DNA from: Vreelandella andesensis | Lineage (GTDB): Bacteria; Pseudomonadota; Gammaproteobacteria; Pseudomonadales; Halomonadaceae | Length of the DNA: 64,000 bases | NCBI RefSeq assembly: GCF_003989795.1 | Contig: NZ_RZHG01000003.1 | Coordinates: 124,001 to 188,000, forward strand | Direction of reading: 5' to 3' | In this document: piece by piece, positions 47,562 through 55,183 of the stretch | Position numbering within the stretch: the first letter of the stretch is position 1 | Layout: every line of letters begins with the position of its first letter | Position numbers and translations under genes: made by a program | The notes under the pieces: generated by a model | The model's database searches: none | The model's input: only the letters and a program-made list of their open reading frames with translations | What the model was told of the DNA's origin: nothing

Positions 47562-47978
47562 CTATCCTTTAGCGCGCGAACGCGAAGAAGCTGCCGCATT
47601 CGATTTGGCGCTTCTCGCACTGGATGCGCTTTTACCTGTCGCTGCTGGCTTAGCTTCCTCTTGCTCCTGGGATTCGCCTTGATTCGTATCGCCACCCTGT
47701 TCGGTACTGCTGCCCGAGGTTCCCGCTTTGCGCAACATATCCAACATCATCTGTTGGTACGTGCCAAAATTAGCCAGTCCCTGCGATACCCCCTGCTGCA
47801 TCATCGGCTGCTGCATGAAAGGACGCATTAAACTCATGGGGTCATAACCATCCACCCCTGACTCCATTTGCCGCTGAATATTTTCCAGCAGGCTTTGCTG
47901 AAACGCTTCAACGTCCGGCAGCCCTAATGATTGGCGAAATTCGTCCGGTGTCAGGTCAAATTCGACATTAATTTTCAT
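47562..47978 (-). CDS. DUF6489-like protein of the PHA locus
   Basis: 138-residue protein. The N-terminal about 45 residues (MKINVEFDLTPDEFRQSLGLPDVEAFQ) resemble DUF6489, then a Met/Gln-rich segment (MRPFMQQPMMQQG) and a long Ser/Ala/Lys-rich basic tail from about residue 90. The tail resembles the low-complexity C-termini of granule- or DNA-associated proteins such as the neighbouring phasin. AGGAG six bases before the ATG at 47978. The function is unknown; a role in granule organisation is inferred only from position and composition. Confidence 0.72.
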   Translation of the reverse strand: MKINVEFDLTPDEFRQSLGLPDVEAFQQSLLENIQRQMESGVDGYDPMSLMRPFMQQPMMQQGVSQGLANFGTYQQMMLDMLRKAGTSGSSTEQGGDTNQGESQEQEEAKPAATGKSASSARSAKSNAAASSRSRAKG

Positions 47979-48038
47979 AGGCAACTCCTTAACCATCTTT
48001 CTAGAGTGTAGCAGCGTTACGCTAAGCGCACCGTGCTG

Positions 48039-49130
48039 TTATTGTTGTTTTAAACGCGGTGTATCAACGCTAACATCGCCATTCTGTCCACGATGACGTA
48101 GCCAATGATCTAACAACGTGATTGCCATCATCGCCTCGGCAATAGGCGTTGCGCGAATACCGACACAAGGGTCGTGGCGGCCTTTCGTTATTACCTCAAC
48201 TGGCTGGCCATGTACATCAATTGAGCGCCCGGGCGTGGTAATACTTGACGTTGGTTTCAACGCTAAGCGGGCAACAATTGGTTGGCCGCTGGAAATCCCC
48301 CCAAGTACACCGCCTGCGTGATTAGACAAAAACCCTTCCGGCGTCATTTCGTCACGGTGTTCACTACCACGCTGGGCAATGCAGCCAAATCCAGCACCAA
48401 TCTCTATCCCTTTTACCGCATTAATGCTCATTAAGCCATGCGCTAGGTCAGCATCTAAGCGGTCAAATACCGGCTCGCCTAACCCAACCGGCACACCGTC
48501 AGCAATTACTGTGATTTCGGCACCCACGGAGTCCTGATCGCGACGAAGCTGATCCATATAGACTTCAAGCTCAGCCACTTTGTCCGGGTCGGGACAGAAG
48601 AACGCGTTTTCGCCTACCGCGTCCCAGGTTTTGAAGTCGATACTGATTGGCCCCAACTGACTCATGTAACCACGAATTTGAATCCCTTGTGCTGCCAATA
48701 CTCTCTTGGCGATAGCGCCAGCGGCAACCCGCATCGCGGTTTCCCGCGCGCTAGAGCGCCCGCCGCCCCGATAATCGCGATGACCATACTTGTGATGGTA
48801 CGTGTAGTCAGCGTGCGCAGGCCGGAATTGATCTTTGATTTTAGAGTAGTCGTTGGAGCGCTGGTCGGTATTCTCAATCAGCAAACCAATCGACGTTCCG
48901 GTGGTTTTGCCTTCAAACACGCCAGAAAGAATCCGCACCTGATCCGGTTCTTTGCGCTGAGTGGTATGCCGTGAGCTACCTGGGCGACGGCGATCTAAAT
49001 CCAACTGAAGGTCGTCTTCACTGATCGGCACACCCGGTGGGCAGCCGTCAACGATAGCGCCTAACGCGGGACCGTGGCTCTCTCCAAACGTGGTAACGGT
49101 AAATAGCTTGCCAAACGTATTGCCAGACAT
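48039..49130 (-). CDS. aroC: Chorismate synthase
   Basis: 363-residue flavin-dependent enzyme making chorismate from EPSP, the last common step of aromatic amino-acid synthesis. FGESHG (about residues 12-17), [26 protein letters not shown] and the C-terminal [19 protein letters not shown] stretch ([13 protein letters not shown]) are signatures. I used the ATG at 49130 (MSGNTFGKL), 11 residues inside a longer frame. It lies 13 bases after prmB, the conserved prmB-aroC pair. Confidence 0.96.
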   Translation of the reverse strand: MSGNTFGKLFTVTTFGESHGPALGAIVDGCPPGVPISEDDLQLDLDRRRPGSSRHTTQRKEPDQVRILSGVFEGKTTGTSIGLLIENTDQRSNDYSKIKDQFRPAHADYTYHHKYGHRDYRGGGRSSARETAMRVAAGAIAKRVLAAQGIQIRGYMSQLGPISIDFKTWDAVGENAFFCPDPDKVAELEVYMDQLRRDQDSVGAEITVIADGVPVGLGEPVFDRLDADLAHGLMSINAVKGIEIGAGFGCIAQRGSEHRDEMTPEGFLSNHAGGVLGGISSGQPIVARLALKPTSSITTPGRSIDVHGQPVEVITKGRHDPCVGIRATPIAEAMMAITLLDHWLRHRGQNGDVSVDTPRLKQQ

Positions 49131-49143
49131 GGGCGTTAGTTCC

Positions 49144-50130
49144 TCACGCAAAAGACGCCGCATGGGCGTCGAGTTCAGCGGCGCTCAAGGCAAAAACACC
49201 CTGGCCGCCACGCTCGAATTCAAGCCAGATAAAGGGCACTTCAGGGAAAGCAGCCTCCACATGGCGGTCGGAATTGCCAACTTCAACAATCAGCCAGCCC
49301 TCGTCAGTCAAGTGCTGATGCGCGTCACGCAGAATGCGTCGCACAATATCTAAACCATCGCTGCCAGCGCCTAATGCCAAGGCAGGTTCGTGGCGGAATT
49401 CAGCGGGCATGGTGGCTAGGTCGCGCGCATCAACATAGGGCGGGTTAGATACGACCAGATCAAAACGCTGACCTTCCAGGCCATCAAACACGTCGGATTC
49501 GACAGCCCGCACGCGATCACCAACGTCGTGACGCGTGATGTTTTGGCGAGCAACCGCTAAGGCATCCTGGCTAATATCTGCCAACGCTACCTCGCTGGTG
49601 GGCAGCACTAATGCAGTGGCGATACCAATACAGCCTGAGCCAGTACACAAATCCAATACCCGAGCAGGCGGTTCTTCAGGGAACCATGCCGCAAAGCCAT
49701 CTTCAATCAGCTCGGCAATAGGCGAACGTGGAATTAAGACCCGTTCGTCAACGTTGAACGGGAACCCCGCAAAAAAAGCCTCGCCGAGCAAATAAGGTAG
49801 CGGACGGCGAGTCGTTACACGCTCTCGCGCCAAGCGAATAATGCGTTCGCGCTCTAACGGCAGCAGGCGTGCATCCAGCACCGCCGGGTCGACATTCCAC
49901 GGCAAGTGCAGTGCGCCCAAGCAAAGTGCAACGGCCTCATCCCAAGGCGATTCAGTGCCGTGTCCATAGTGCAACCCCGCCAGATAAAATTCGCTGGAGA
50001 CCCAGCGTAAATAATCGCGCAGTGTAAAAAGCTCACTCACTAATGCCGACTCCGGCAACGAAAGCATTGAGTGATAGGTCTCATCATTAAGGTGCGTGGT
50101 CACAGCGGCTCCTGGCGTATAGAAGGTCAT
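49144..50130 (-). CDS. prmB: Ribosomal protein L3 glutamine methyltransferase PrmB
   Basis: 328-residue paralogue of PrmC that methylates L3 at a Gln. The SAM motif DLCTGSGC is at 160-167 and the NPPY substrate motif at 229-232. The N-domain has the PrmB-type [20 protein letters not shown] absent from PrmC. No strong ribosome site precedes the ATG at 50130, so an internal start is possible. It is upstream of aroC. Confidence 0.93.
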   Translation of the reverse strand: MTFYTPGAAVTTHLNDETYHSMLSLPESALVSELFTLRDYLRWVSSEFYLAGLHYGHGTESPWDEAVALCLGALHLPWNVDPAVLDARLLPLERERIIRLARERVTTRRPLPYLLGEAFFAGFPFNVDERVLIPRSPIAELIEDGFAAWFPEEPPARVLDLCTGSGCIGIATALVLPTSEVALADISQDALAVARQNITRHDVGDRVRAVESDVFDGLEGQRFDLVVSNPPYVDARDLATMPAEFRHEPALALGAGSDGLDIVRRILRDAHQHLTDEGWLIVEVGNSDRHVEAAFPEVPFIWLEFERGGQGVFALSAAELDAHAASFA

Positions 50131-50199
50131 GATGCGATTGTACCTTTGACGCCGCTCTGTTCACAGCTCACGATCCACAGTGTCAGTTCGTAACACTGA

Positions 50200-50251
50200 C
50201 GATTCACAGCAGCGGTTCACAGTAGCGATTCACAGTAACGGTTCACAGTAA
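50200..50251. repeat. Four tandem copies of a 13-bp unit
   Basis: CGATTCACAGCAG, CGGTTCACAGTAG, CGATTCACAGTAA, CGGTTCACAGTAA. It lies in the divergent gap between prmB and smrB. An adjacent upstream half-unit (CGATCCACAG) is at 50171. Confidence 0.88.
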
Positions 50252-50326
50252 CAACAGGCTCGCTATACTGTACGCTTCTCAATTATGCTTATCTGTTAAC
50301 ACTTCATTTCTCTATTTGAGCCGACC

Positions 50327-50893
50327 ATGACGCGACACCTGCCCAACGACGACGACATCAGTGCCTTTCGCCAAGCGCTGCAGGCAGCAGGCGTGCGCCG
50401 TATTGCCAGCAATCAAGCCAACCCCGGCAAGCTTAAGCGAAACGATATTGATGCCCTACAAGCACGGCGACAAGCGGCGATAGAAAGCAACGCGCTGCAA
50501 GCCAGCGGGCGCACGTCTGATGGCCGAGTTGAGGCGGTGCGCCCGTCAGAATATTTAGAATTTAGCGTGCCCGACCTGCCCTGGCGTACGTTTAGCCAGT
50601 TAAAGCGTGGTCAAACGGCGTGGCAGGCGGGGCTGGATTTACACGGCTATACCCTGGAAGAAGCCAGGATAGAGCTTGAGAGCTTTTTGCGTGATGCCGC
50701 CGCACAAGGCATGCGCTGCGTTCTAGTCGTACACGGCAAAGCCTGGGGCACCACATCAGACTTCCCTGTGCTCAAAAGCCACACTAACGCGTGGTTAAGA
50801 GAATGGCCCGGCGTCTTGGCGTTCTGCTCCGCTACCGATATCGATGGCGGCACAGGCGCGGTATATATTCTGTTGCGCAAGCGTGGGCAGTAA
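50327..50893 (+). CDS. smrB: Smr-domain endonuclease (SmrB-like)
   Basis: 188-residue Smr (MutS2 C-terminal-like) protein. The domain (about 100-185) begins with the catalytic LDLHGYTLEEA (DxH) and contains VVHGKAWG, and the C-terminal strand ends VYILLRKRG. E. coli SmrB cleaves mRNA between collided ribosomes, and the linkage to prmB is conserved in gammaproteobacteria. The charged N-terminal 80 residues are poorly conserved. Confidence 0.9.
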   Translation: MTRHLPNDDDISAFRQALQAAGVRRIASNQANPGKLKRNDIDALQARRQAAIESNALQASGRTSDGRVEAVRPSEYLEFSVPDLPWRTFSQLKRGQTAWQAGLDLHGYTLEEARIELESFLRDAAAQGMRCVLVVHGKAWGTTSDFPVLKSHTNAWLREWPGVLAFCSATDIDGGTGAVYILLRKRGQ

Positions 50894-50911
50894 GCGGTCT
50901 CTTCGCTAAGG

Positions 50912-51955
50912 CTACTCGGAGGCATCCGAGACAATAAGGCCAGGCATTCGTCGCTCCAGCGCTTCATCGGCTAAATGACGACCTAGGCGAATTAATTCTT
51001 TAGCGCGGTGAAACTCGTAAGTACTGCAGACCGTTTTGGGAATTTCGATCAATACATCCGGCGGATAGCCTGCGATTTTATACTTTGCGAGCGCCGCCTG
51101 AGTGATATCAAACGACTCTAGAATCATATCGAGCTTGCCCCACTCGCGCTTACCGTGCAGATCAACCGTCTCGTCAATGTCACTCTCTTCGCCATTACCT
51201 CCCCCAAGCCCATCCCACAGCCGCCGCGTAGTGGCGCGCACATCGTCCATCCAACTGCCAATATTGGCATCGCGGTCGCGTTCTAACGCGGTGCGGCTGT
51301 CATTGCTGCCTTCGCTGGGTAACAGCTCCTCTAAGGTAATCGGTTGCGGGCTGTGCGCTGTCACGTTAACCGCCACCACAAAATCTGCTTCGTGGGCGGC
51401 TAATATCGGCATTATCGGCAGCGGGTTCAGCAAGCCGCCATCAACGAGCACCTGACCACCAACATGTACCGGTGTAATCACCCCAGGGACGGCAATAGAG
51501 GCACGGATTGCTTGGAGCAAAGGACCATTTTGAAACCACACTTCACGCTGACGAACCAGATCCGTCGCGACAGTCGTTACGGGAATAGGCAGATCTTCGA
51601 TTAACCTATCGCCGACCAACTCTTCTAGTTTGTTCATAACTTTATTCGCCCGCATGGCACCCATTGGGCTCCAGGTCACATCGACCAGCTTAAGCACATC
51701 TAAATAATCCAGGTTACAAACCCACTCACGGTACTCGGGCAGCTTTCCAGCGGCATAAATACCTGCAATTAGCGCGCCCATGGAACAACCAGCAATAGAG
51801 ATTATTTCGAAGCCGCGTGCTTCCAGCGCTTCAATAACACCGATATGAGCGTAACCTCTGGCTCCACCACTACCCAATACCAGGGCGACATTATTACCGC
51901 CATTTATGCGGCTGCTTGCCACAGGTTTTTCCGTAACATGCGCTACTTTCTTCAT
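50912..51955 (-). CDS. rssA: Patatin-like phospholipase (RssA-like)
   Basis: 347-residue cytoplasmic patatin-family lipid hydrolase. The oxyanion motif GSGGARG is at about 28-34, nucleophile S58 in GCSMG, and D172 in VDGGLLNP, giving a complete Ser-Asp dyad. A C-terminal half of about 120 residues (Asp/Glu-rich linker then a small domain) extends beyond minimal RssA. The start is at 51955, where AGGAAG is six bases upstream. It is convergent with smrB and follows the alpha/beta hydrolase gene. Confidence 0.85.
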   Translation of the reverse strand: MKKVAHVTEKPVASSRINGGNNVALVLGSGGARGYAHIGVIEALEARGFEIISIAGCSMGALIAGIYAAGKLPEYREWVCNLDYLDVLKLVDVTWSPMGAMRANKVMNKLEELVGDRLIEDLPIPVTTVATDLVRQREVWFQNGPLLQAIRASIAVPGVITPVHVGGQVLVDGGLLNPLPIMPILAAHEADFVVAVNVTAHSPQPITLEELLPSEGSNDSRTALERDRDANIGSWMDDVRATTRRLWDGLGGGNGEESDIDETVDLHGKREWGKLDMILESFDITQAALAKYKIAGYPPDVLIEIPKTVCSTYEFHRAKELIRLGRHLADEALERRMPGLIVSDASE

Positions 51956-51989
51956 CGCCATCTTCCTAACGCTGGTCACCAGATACCCG

Positions 51990-52868
51990 CTATGCTTGCT
52001 GACTAATTATGCCTGCCACGTGATGAACGGCCTGGGGATCAAGATGCAAATGATGACCGCCCGCTAACACTTGGCGCGTTAACCGTGGCACCGCTTGGCG
52101 CGCTTTTTCCGCCCAGTCCCGCGCACCAAGAATCCCTCGCTCTCCTTCTATCAATAGCACCGGAGCCTGAATCTCCGCCAGTAATGCCAGCACTTGCTGG
52201 GGCGTAAAGCGCACCAAGGAAGGCTTTAATAAACGGCTATCGGTGCGCATTTGCACGTGCCCATCGGCAGTAGCCTGGGTGTTTCGTTCGACAAGTGGCG
52301 TTGCAGTAATGCTGTCTAGCGGTGTGACTCCTCCTGCTACCCGGGCGGCGACCGCACTCTCAACATCTGGGTAGCGAGGTGGGCGGGAAAGCGGCCGTCG
52401 ATGGGCGATAAGTCCTTTTCGCAACTGACTGGCGGTTTCTTCTAAAGGCGTATTAAGCGCCCCCAAGCCGTCTAACAAGATCAGCTTTTCTACTCGTTCA
52501 GGCAGTGCCGACGCCACCAGGCAGGCCACTGCTGCTCCCATCGAGTGAGCGAGCAGCGTCGCCTTTTCGATTTCCAGTGACGTCATGGTATCCAGCACAT
52601 CGTGGGTATAGTCCCATAGCGCGTAGTCGCTTCCAGCAGGCGCATGGGCCGAATGCCCGTGACCGCGAAAGTCGATCGCAACAATGCGAATATCCAGCGC
52701 TTTCACTAGCAACGGTGCCAGCCGGGTGAAACTTGCCGCATTGTCTAACCAACCATGCAGCGCCACCCAGGTAGGCGCAGTGCTACGCCCCCAGCTAAGC
52801 GCCGCCAGCCGCCCTTTAGCCAGGGAAAGCGACTGCGCAGCGGTACCGATGTGGGTCGATTCATTCAT
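51990..52868 (-). CDS. Alpha/beta hydrolase
   Basis: 292-residue alpha/beta-hydrolase fold protein. HGWLDN (38-43) provides the oxyanion region, DFRGHGHS is at 66-73, nucleophile S109 in AHSMGAA, and the His in GGHHLHLD near the C-terminus. Resemblance is to esterase/lipase-type or YbfF-like hydrolases; the substrate cannot be read. It sits upstream of the patatin gene on the same strand, 34 bases apart. Confidence 0.85.
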   Translation of the reverse strand: MNESTHIGTAAQSLSLAKGRLAALSWGRSTAPTWVALHGWLDNAASFTRLAPLLVKALDIRIVAIDFRGHGHSAHAPAGSDYALWDYTHDVLDTMTSLEIEKATLLAHSMGAAVACLVASALPERVEKLILLDGLGALNTPLEETASQLRKGLIAHRRPLSRPPRYPDVESAVAARVAGGVTPLDSITATPLVERNTQATADGHVQMRTDSRLLKPSLVRFTPQQVLALLAEIQAPVLLIEGERGILGARDWAEKARQAVPRLTRQVLAGGHHLHLDPQAVHHVAGIISQQA

Positions 52869-53046
52869 AAACAGGATCTCTTTAAAGCCGGATAACCGAG
52901 CAATGTCATACTCGTCAGATGACGCTCTACGGCGTAAACGTTACCATGCTAAGCGCAGCGCATCTGCCGCTTTTATGCGGATATCGTTCGCTTGCTACTA
53001 CTGTCTCGTATTGCTCTTAACGATGATAACCAACAGGAAAATGGCT

Positions 53047-53139
53047 ATGAAACCACGTCGTGACACCCGCGCTCGCAATCTTGTGTTCTTAATTACCGTG
53101 ATAAGTGCTTTGGTGGTTGGCTTGTGGCTTGCCCGCTGA
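53047..53139 (+). CDS. 30-residue single-helix membrane protein
   Basis: Very short protein: basic head (MKPRRDTRARN), one hydrophobic helix (LVFLITVISALVVGLWLA) and a terminal Arg. AGGAAA lies seven bases before the ATG, and an ATG two codons upstream (53041) is also possible. A positively charged N-terminus with one transmembrane helix is typical of small bacterial membrane regulators. Not recognised. It sits immediately before the umuDC array and may not belong to it. Confidence 0.55.
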   Translation: MKPRRDTRARNLVFLITVISALVVGLWLAR

Positions 53140-53216
53140 GCCAATAGCGTTACAAGCTTCCAGCCTTAGGTGGCGCTTGCAATTTTTCCTTCATGAATAA
53201 ATACTGTCTATAAGTA

Positions 53217-53232
53217 CTGTTTATACATACAG
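53217..53232. promoter_or_regulatory. LexA box 1 (SOS operator)
   Basis: CTGT-TTATACAT-ACAG, an exact CTGT-N8-ACAG with the AT-rich centre of the gammaproteobacterial consensus and TA before it. It spans units 2 and 3 of the 13-bp array. Confidence 0.8.
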
Positions 53233-53268
53233 CTAATAAGAACAGTCCATAAGAACTGTCTATAAAAA

Positions 53269-53284
53269 CTGTCTATAAAAACAG
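53269..53284. promoter_or_regulatory. LexA box 2 (SOS operator)
   Basis: CTGT-CTATAAAA-ACAG, another exact CTGT-N8-ACAG. It spans units 6 and 7 and is 37 bases before the umuD ATG, close to where the promoter should be. Confidence 0.75.
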
Positions 53285-53321
53285 TCTATAAACACCCTAT
53301 TTATTCATGAGGATGCCGACG

Positions 53322-53840
53322 ATGCCGTCTCAACCCGCCTATTTTGCAACGACCATACCTGCTACAACCATACCTGCTACAACCATGTCTGCTACAACCA
53401 TGTCTGCTACAACCATGGCTGCGACAGCCTTGCCGTTAACATCTCAGCCGCTGCCCTTTCCATCGCTATATGGCCGTGCGGGGTTTAGCGGCTTTCCTTC
53501 ACCCGCTCAAGATTACGAACCACGCACGTTAGATCTCAATGAGCGGCTGATTAAACATCCCACCCACACGTTCTACCTCACAGCCACAGGTGACAGTATG
53601 GAAGGCTGGGGGATATTCGAAGGCGATTTGTTAGTGGTTGATCGCAGCATACCGCCGCGATTAGGACATATTTTGGTCGCCATGGTTGACGAAGAAGTGC
53701 TGATAAAGCGTTATGCGCTCTATCAAGGCACACCACACCTTTGTTCGGCACACCCCCATTACCCACCGCTCCCTCTAGAAGAAACAAATTGCCAGCTATG
53801 GGGCGTGGTACGCGCCGTGGTGCACGAGTATTTGCCATGA
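53322..53840 (+). CDS. umuD: SOS mutagenesis protein UmuD
   Basis: 172-residue LexA-like S24 autoprotease subunit of DNA polymerase V. The catalytic dyad S92 (GDSM) and K129 (VLIKR) is intact with E. coli spacing of 37. The self-cleavage site reads FS-GFPSPAQDY, so the scissile residue is Ser56-Gly57 instead of Cys-Gly; site-to-Ser spacing (36) equals E. coli. Upstream of it an extra N-terminus of about 35 residues is made of repeated ATT(I/M)(P/S). GAGGA eight bases before ATG 53322 decides the start; 53307 is an alternative. ATGA overlap with umuC. Confidence 0.9.
   Translation: MPSQPAYFATTIPATTIPATTMSATTMSATTMAATALPLTSQPLPFPSLYGRAGFSGFPSPAQDYEPRTLDLNERLIKHPTHTFYLTATGDSMEGWGIFEGDLLVVDRSIPPRLGHILVAMVDEEVLIKRYALYQGTPHLCSAHPHYPPLPLEETNCQLWGVVRAVVHEYLP
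53346..53420 (+). repeat. Five in-frame 15-bp repeats inside umuD
   Basis: Units of GCTACAACCATACCT/GCTACAACCATGTCT type encode Ala-Thr-Thr-Ile/Met-Pro/Ser/Ala. The first unit is GCAACGACCATACCT and the last ends GGCT. The unit length keeps the frame. Confidence 0.9.
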
Positions 53841-55183
53841 TCGGCCTTGTTGATGTCAATAACTTCTATGTTTCCTGCGAGCGTGTTTTTAACCCTGCGC
53901 TTGAAGGCAAACCTATTGGCGTTATGTCTAATAATGATGGCTGTGTGATTGCTCGTTCAGCTGAAATGAAAGCGATGGAAATCCCCATGGGCACCCCCTC
54001 CTTCCAACTGGAAGGCCTGCGCCGACGTGGAGAAATCCACCTGTTATCTTCTAACTATGAGCTGTATGGCGATATGTCTGCACGGCTTGCCCAGCTACTT
54101 CGGGATTCCTGTCCAGAGGTCGCGCCATACTCTATTGATGAAATGTTTATCTACCTGGATGGCTTCAACGACGCCCAATGCCAAACCCTTGGGGAAGTTT
54201 TGCGCCGGCGTATTCGCCGCTATTTAGGGCTGCCCGTTTGCGTGGGGCTTGCCCCCACTCATACACTTGCCAAGCTTGCTAATCACGCCGCTAAAAAGCA
54301 GTCACACTATCAAGGGGTCTGCCTACTCACCGCCAACAGCCCTACCACTGCCGCACTGCTGAAACAGCTGCCGGTAAGTGATGTATGGGGCGTCGGCAGA
54401 CGCATCGCCGAACGGCTCGCGGTGAGCGGTATTCACACTGCATGGGAGTTACGAGCGTGCGACCCGAAGCAGTTGCGGAAGCGATTTTCCGTGGTACTCG
54501 CGCGTACAGCGCTTGAGCTAGGTGGCACGCCCTGCCTAGAAATGAATGCGCTAGAACAGCCACGTCAACGCATCATGACGTCGCGCTCGTTTGGTAAAGC
54601 AACCAGCCTAAAAGCGGACCTACACGCGGCACTGCGACGCCACGCCCAGCGTAGTGCCGAAAAACTGCGCCAGCAAAAAAGTCTTACTCGCGCCGTGCTG
54701 CTGTTTTTAACGACCAACCGCCATCGTAAAGACCAACCACAACTTTCGCCCAGCGCAATGATTCCGCTAACGTCGCCAAGCGACGATACCCGTATTATTT
54801 TAGAGGCTGTCCGCGAAGGCCTTGAACAGATGTATCGGCCCGGTTTCAAGTTTGTGAAAGCCGGCGTCATGCTTTTGGACTTAGTGGATGCGCAGCAATA
54901 TCAGCTTTCACTGTTACAGTCCTCCACCAAAGCACACCCTCACTTAATGAACACCATTGACACGATCAATAAGCGCATGGGGCAAGGCACGATTCGGTTT
55001 GGAATGACGGATGCGGAAGCGCCATGGCAGTTGCGCTGCGCGCACCGCTCAAACCGTTACACCACCTGTTGGGACGAGCTCATGGAAGCAGGCACTCACC
55101 CTGGCGCTATTGCGGCCGCCAGGGTGAAGCATGAACAACAGCGGTTAGCGCGAGCGCAACACTGGGTACAGTCGCGGGTTTAA
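53837..55183 (+). CDS. umuC: DNA polymerase V catalytic subunit UmuC
   Basis: 448-residue Y-family translesion polymerase. The metal-binding acidic residues are D6 (LVDVNNFYVSC) and D101-E102 (YSIDEMF), matching E. coli numbering. The helix-hairpin-helix/thumb region includes VWGVGRRIAERL, and a little-finger domain follows. QLSLL after LLDLVDAQQY fits a beta-clamp-binding motif. The frame is open about 96 bases upstream of the true ATG, which overlaps umuD. Its 3' end overlaps the convergent NSS transporter gene by 39 bases. SOS control via the two LexA boxes is expected. Confidence 0.95.
   Translation: MIGLVDVNNFYVSCERVFNPALEGKPIGVMSNNDGCVIARSAEMKAMEIPMGTPSFQLEGLRRRGEIHLLSSNYELYGDMSARLAQLLRDSCPEVAPYSIDEMFIYLDGFNDAQCQTLGEVLRRRIRRYLGLPVCVGLAPTHTLAKLANHAAKKQSHYQGVCLLTANSPTTAALLKQLPVSDVWGVGRRIAERLAVSGIHTAWELRACDPKQLRKRFSVVLARTALELGGTPCLEMNALEQPRQRIMTSRSFGKATSLKADLHAALRRHAQRSAEKLRQQKSLTRAVLLFLTTNRHRKDQPQLSPSAMIPLTSPSDDTRIILEAVREGLEQMYRPGFKFVKAGVMLLDLVDAQQYQLSLLQSSTKAHPHLMNTIDTINKRMGQGTIRFGMTDAEAPWQLRCAHRSNRYTTCWDELMEAGTHPGAIAAARVKHEQQRLARAQHWVQSRV

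Larger units (their letters stand above)
53202..53292. repeat. Seven-unit 13-bp tandem array upstream of umuDC
   Basis: Units (mostly 13 bp) such as TACTGTCTATAAG, AACAGTCCATAAG, AACTGTCTATAAA (twice) and AACAGTCTATAAA. One base alternates, giving either ACTGT or ACAGT at the same place in each unit. A CTGT unit followed by an ACAG unit forms a LexA box. The array ends 29 bases before the umuD start. Confidence 0.88.

Noticed and set aside
50200..50251. LexA boxes in the other tandem arrays
   Set aside because: Arrays at 20343, 22368, 31453, 35725 and 50200 do not contain CTGT-N8-ACAG; only the umuDC array does.
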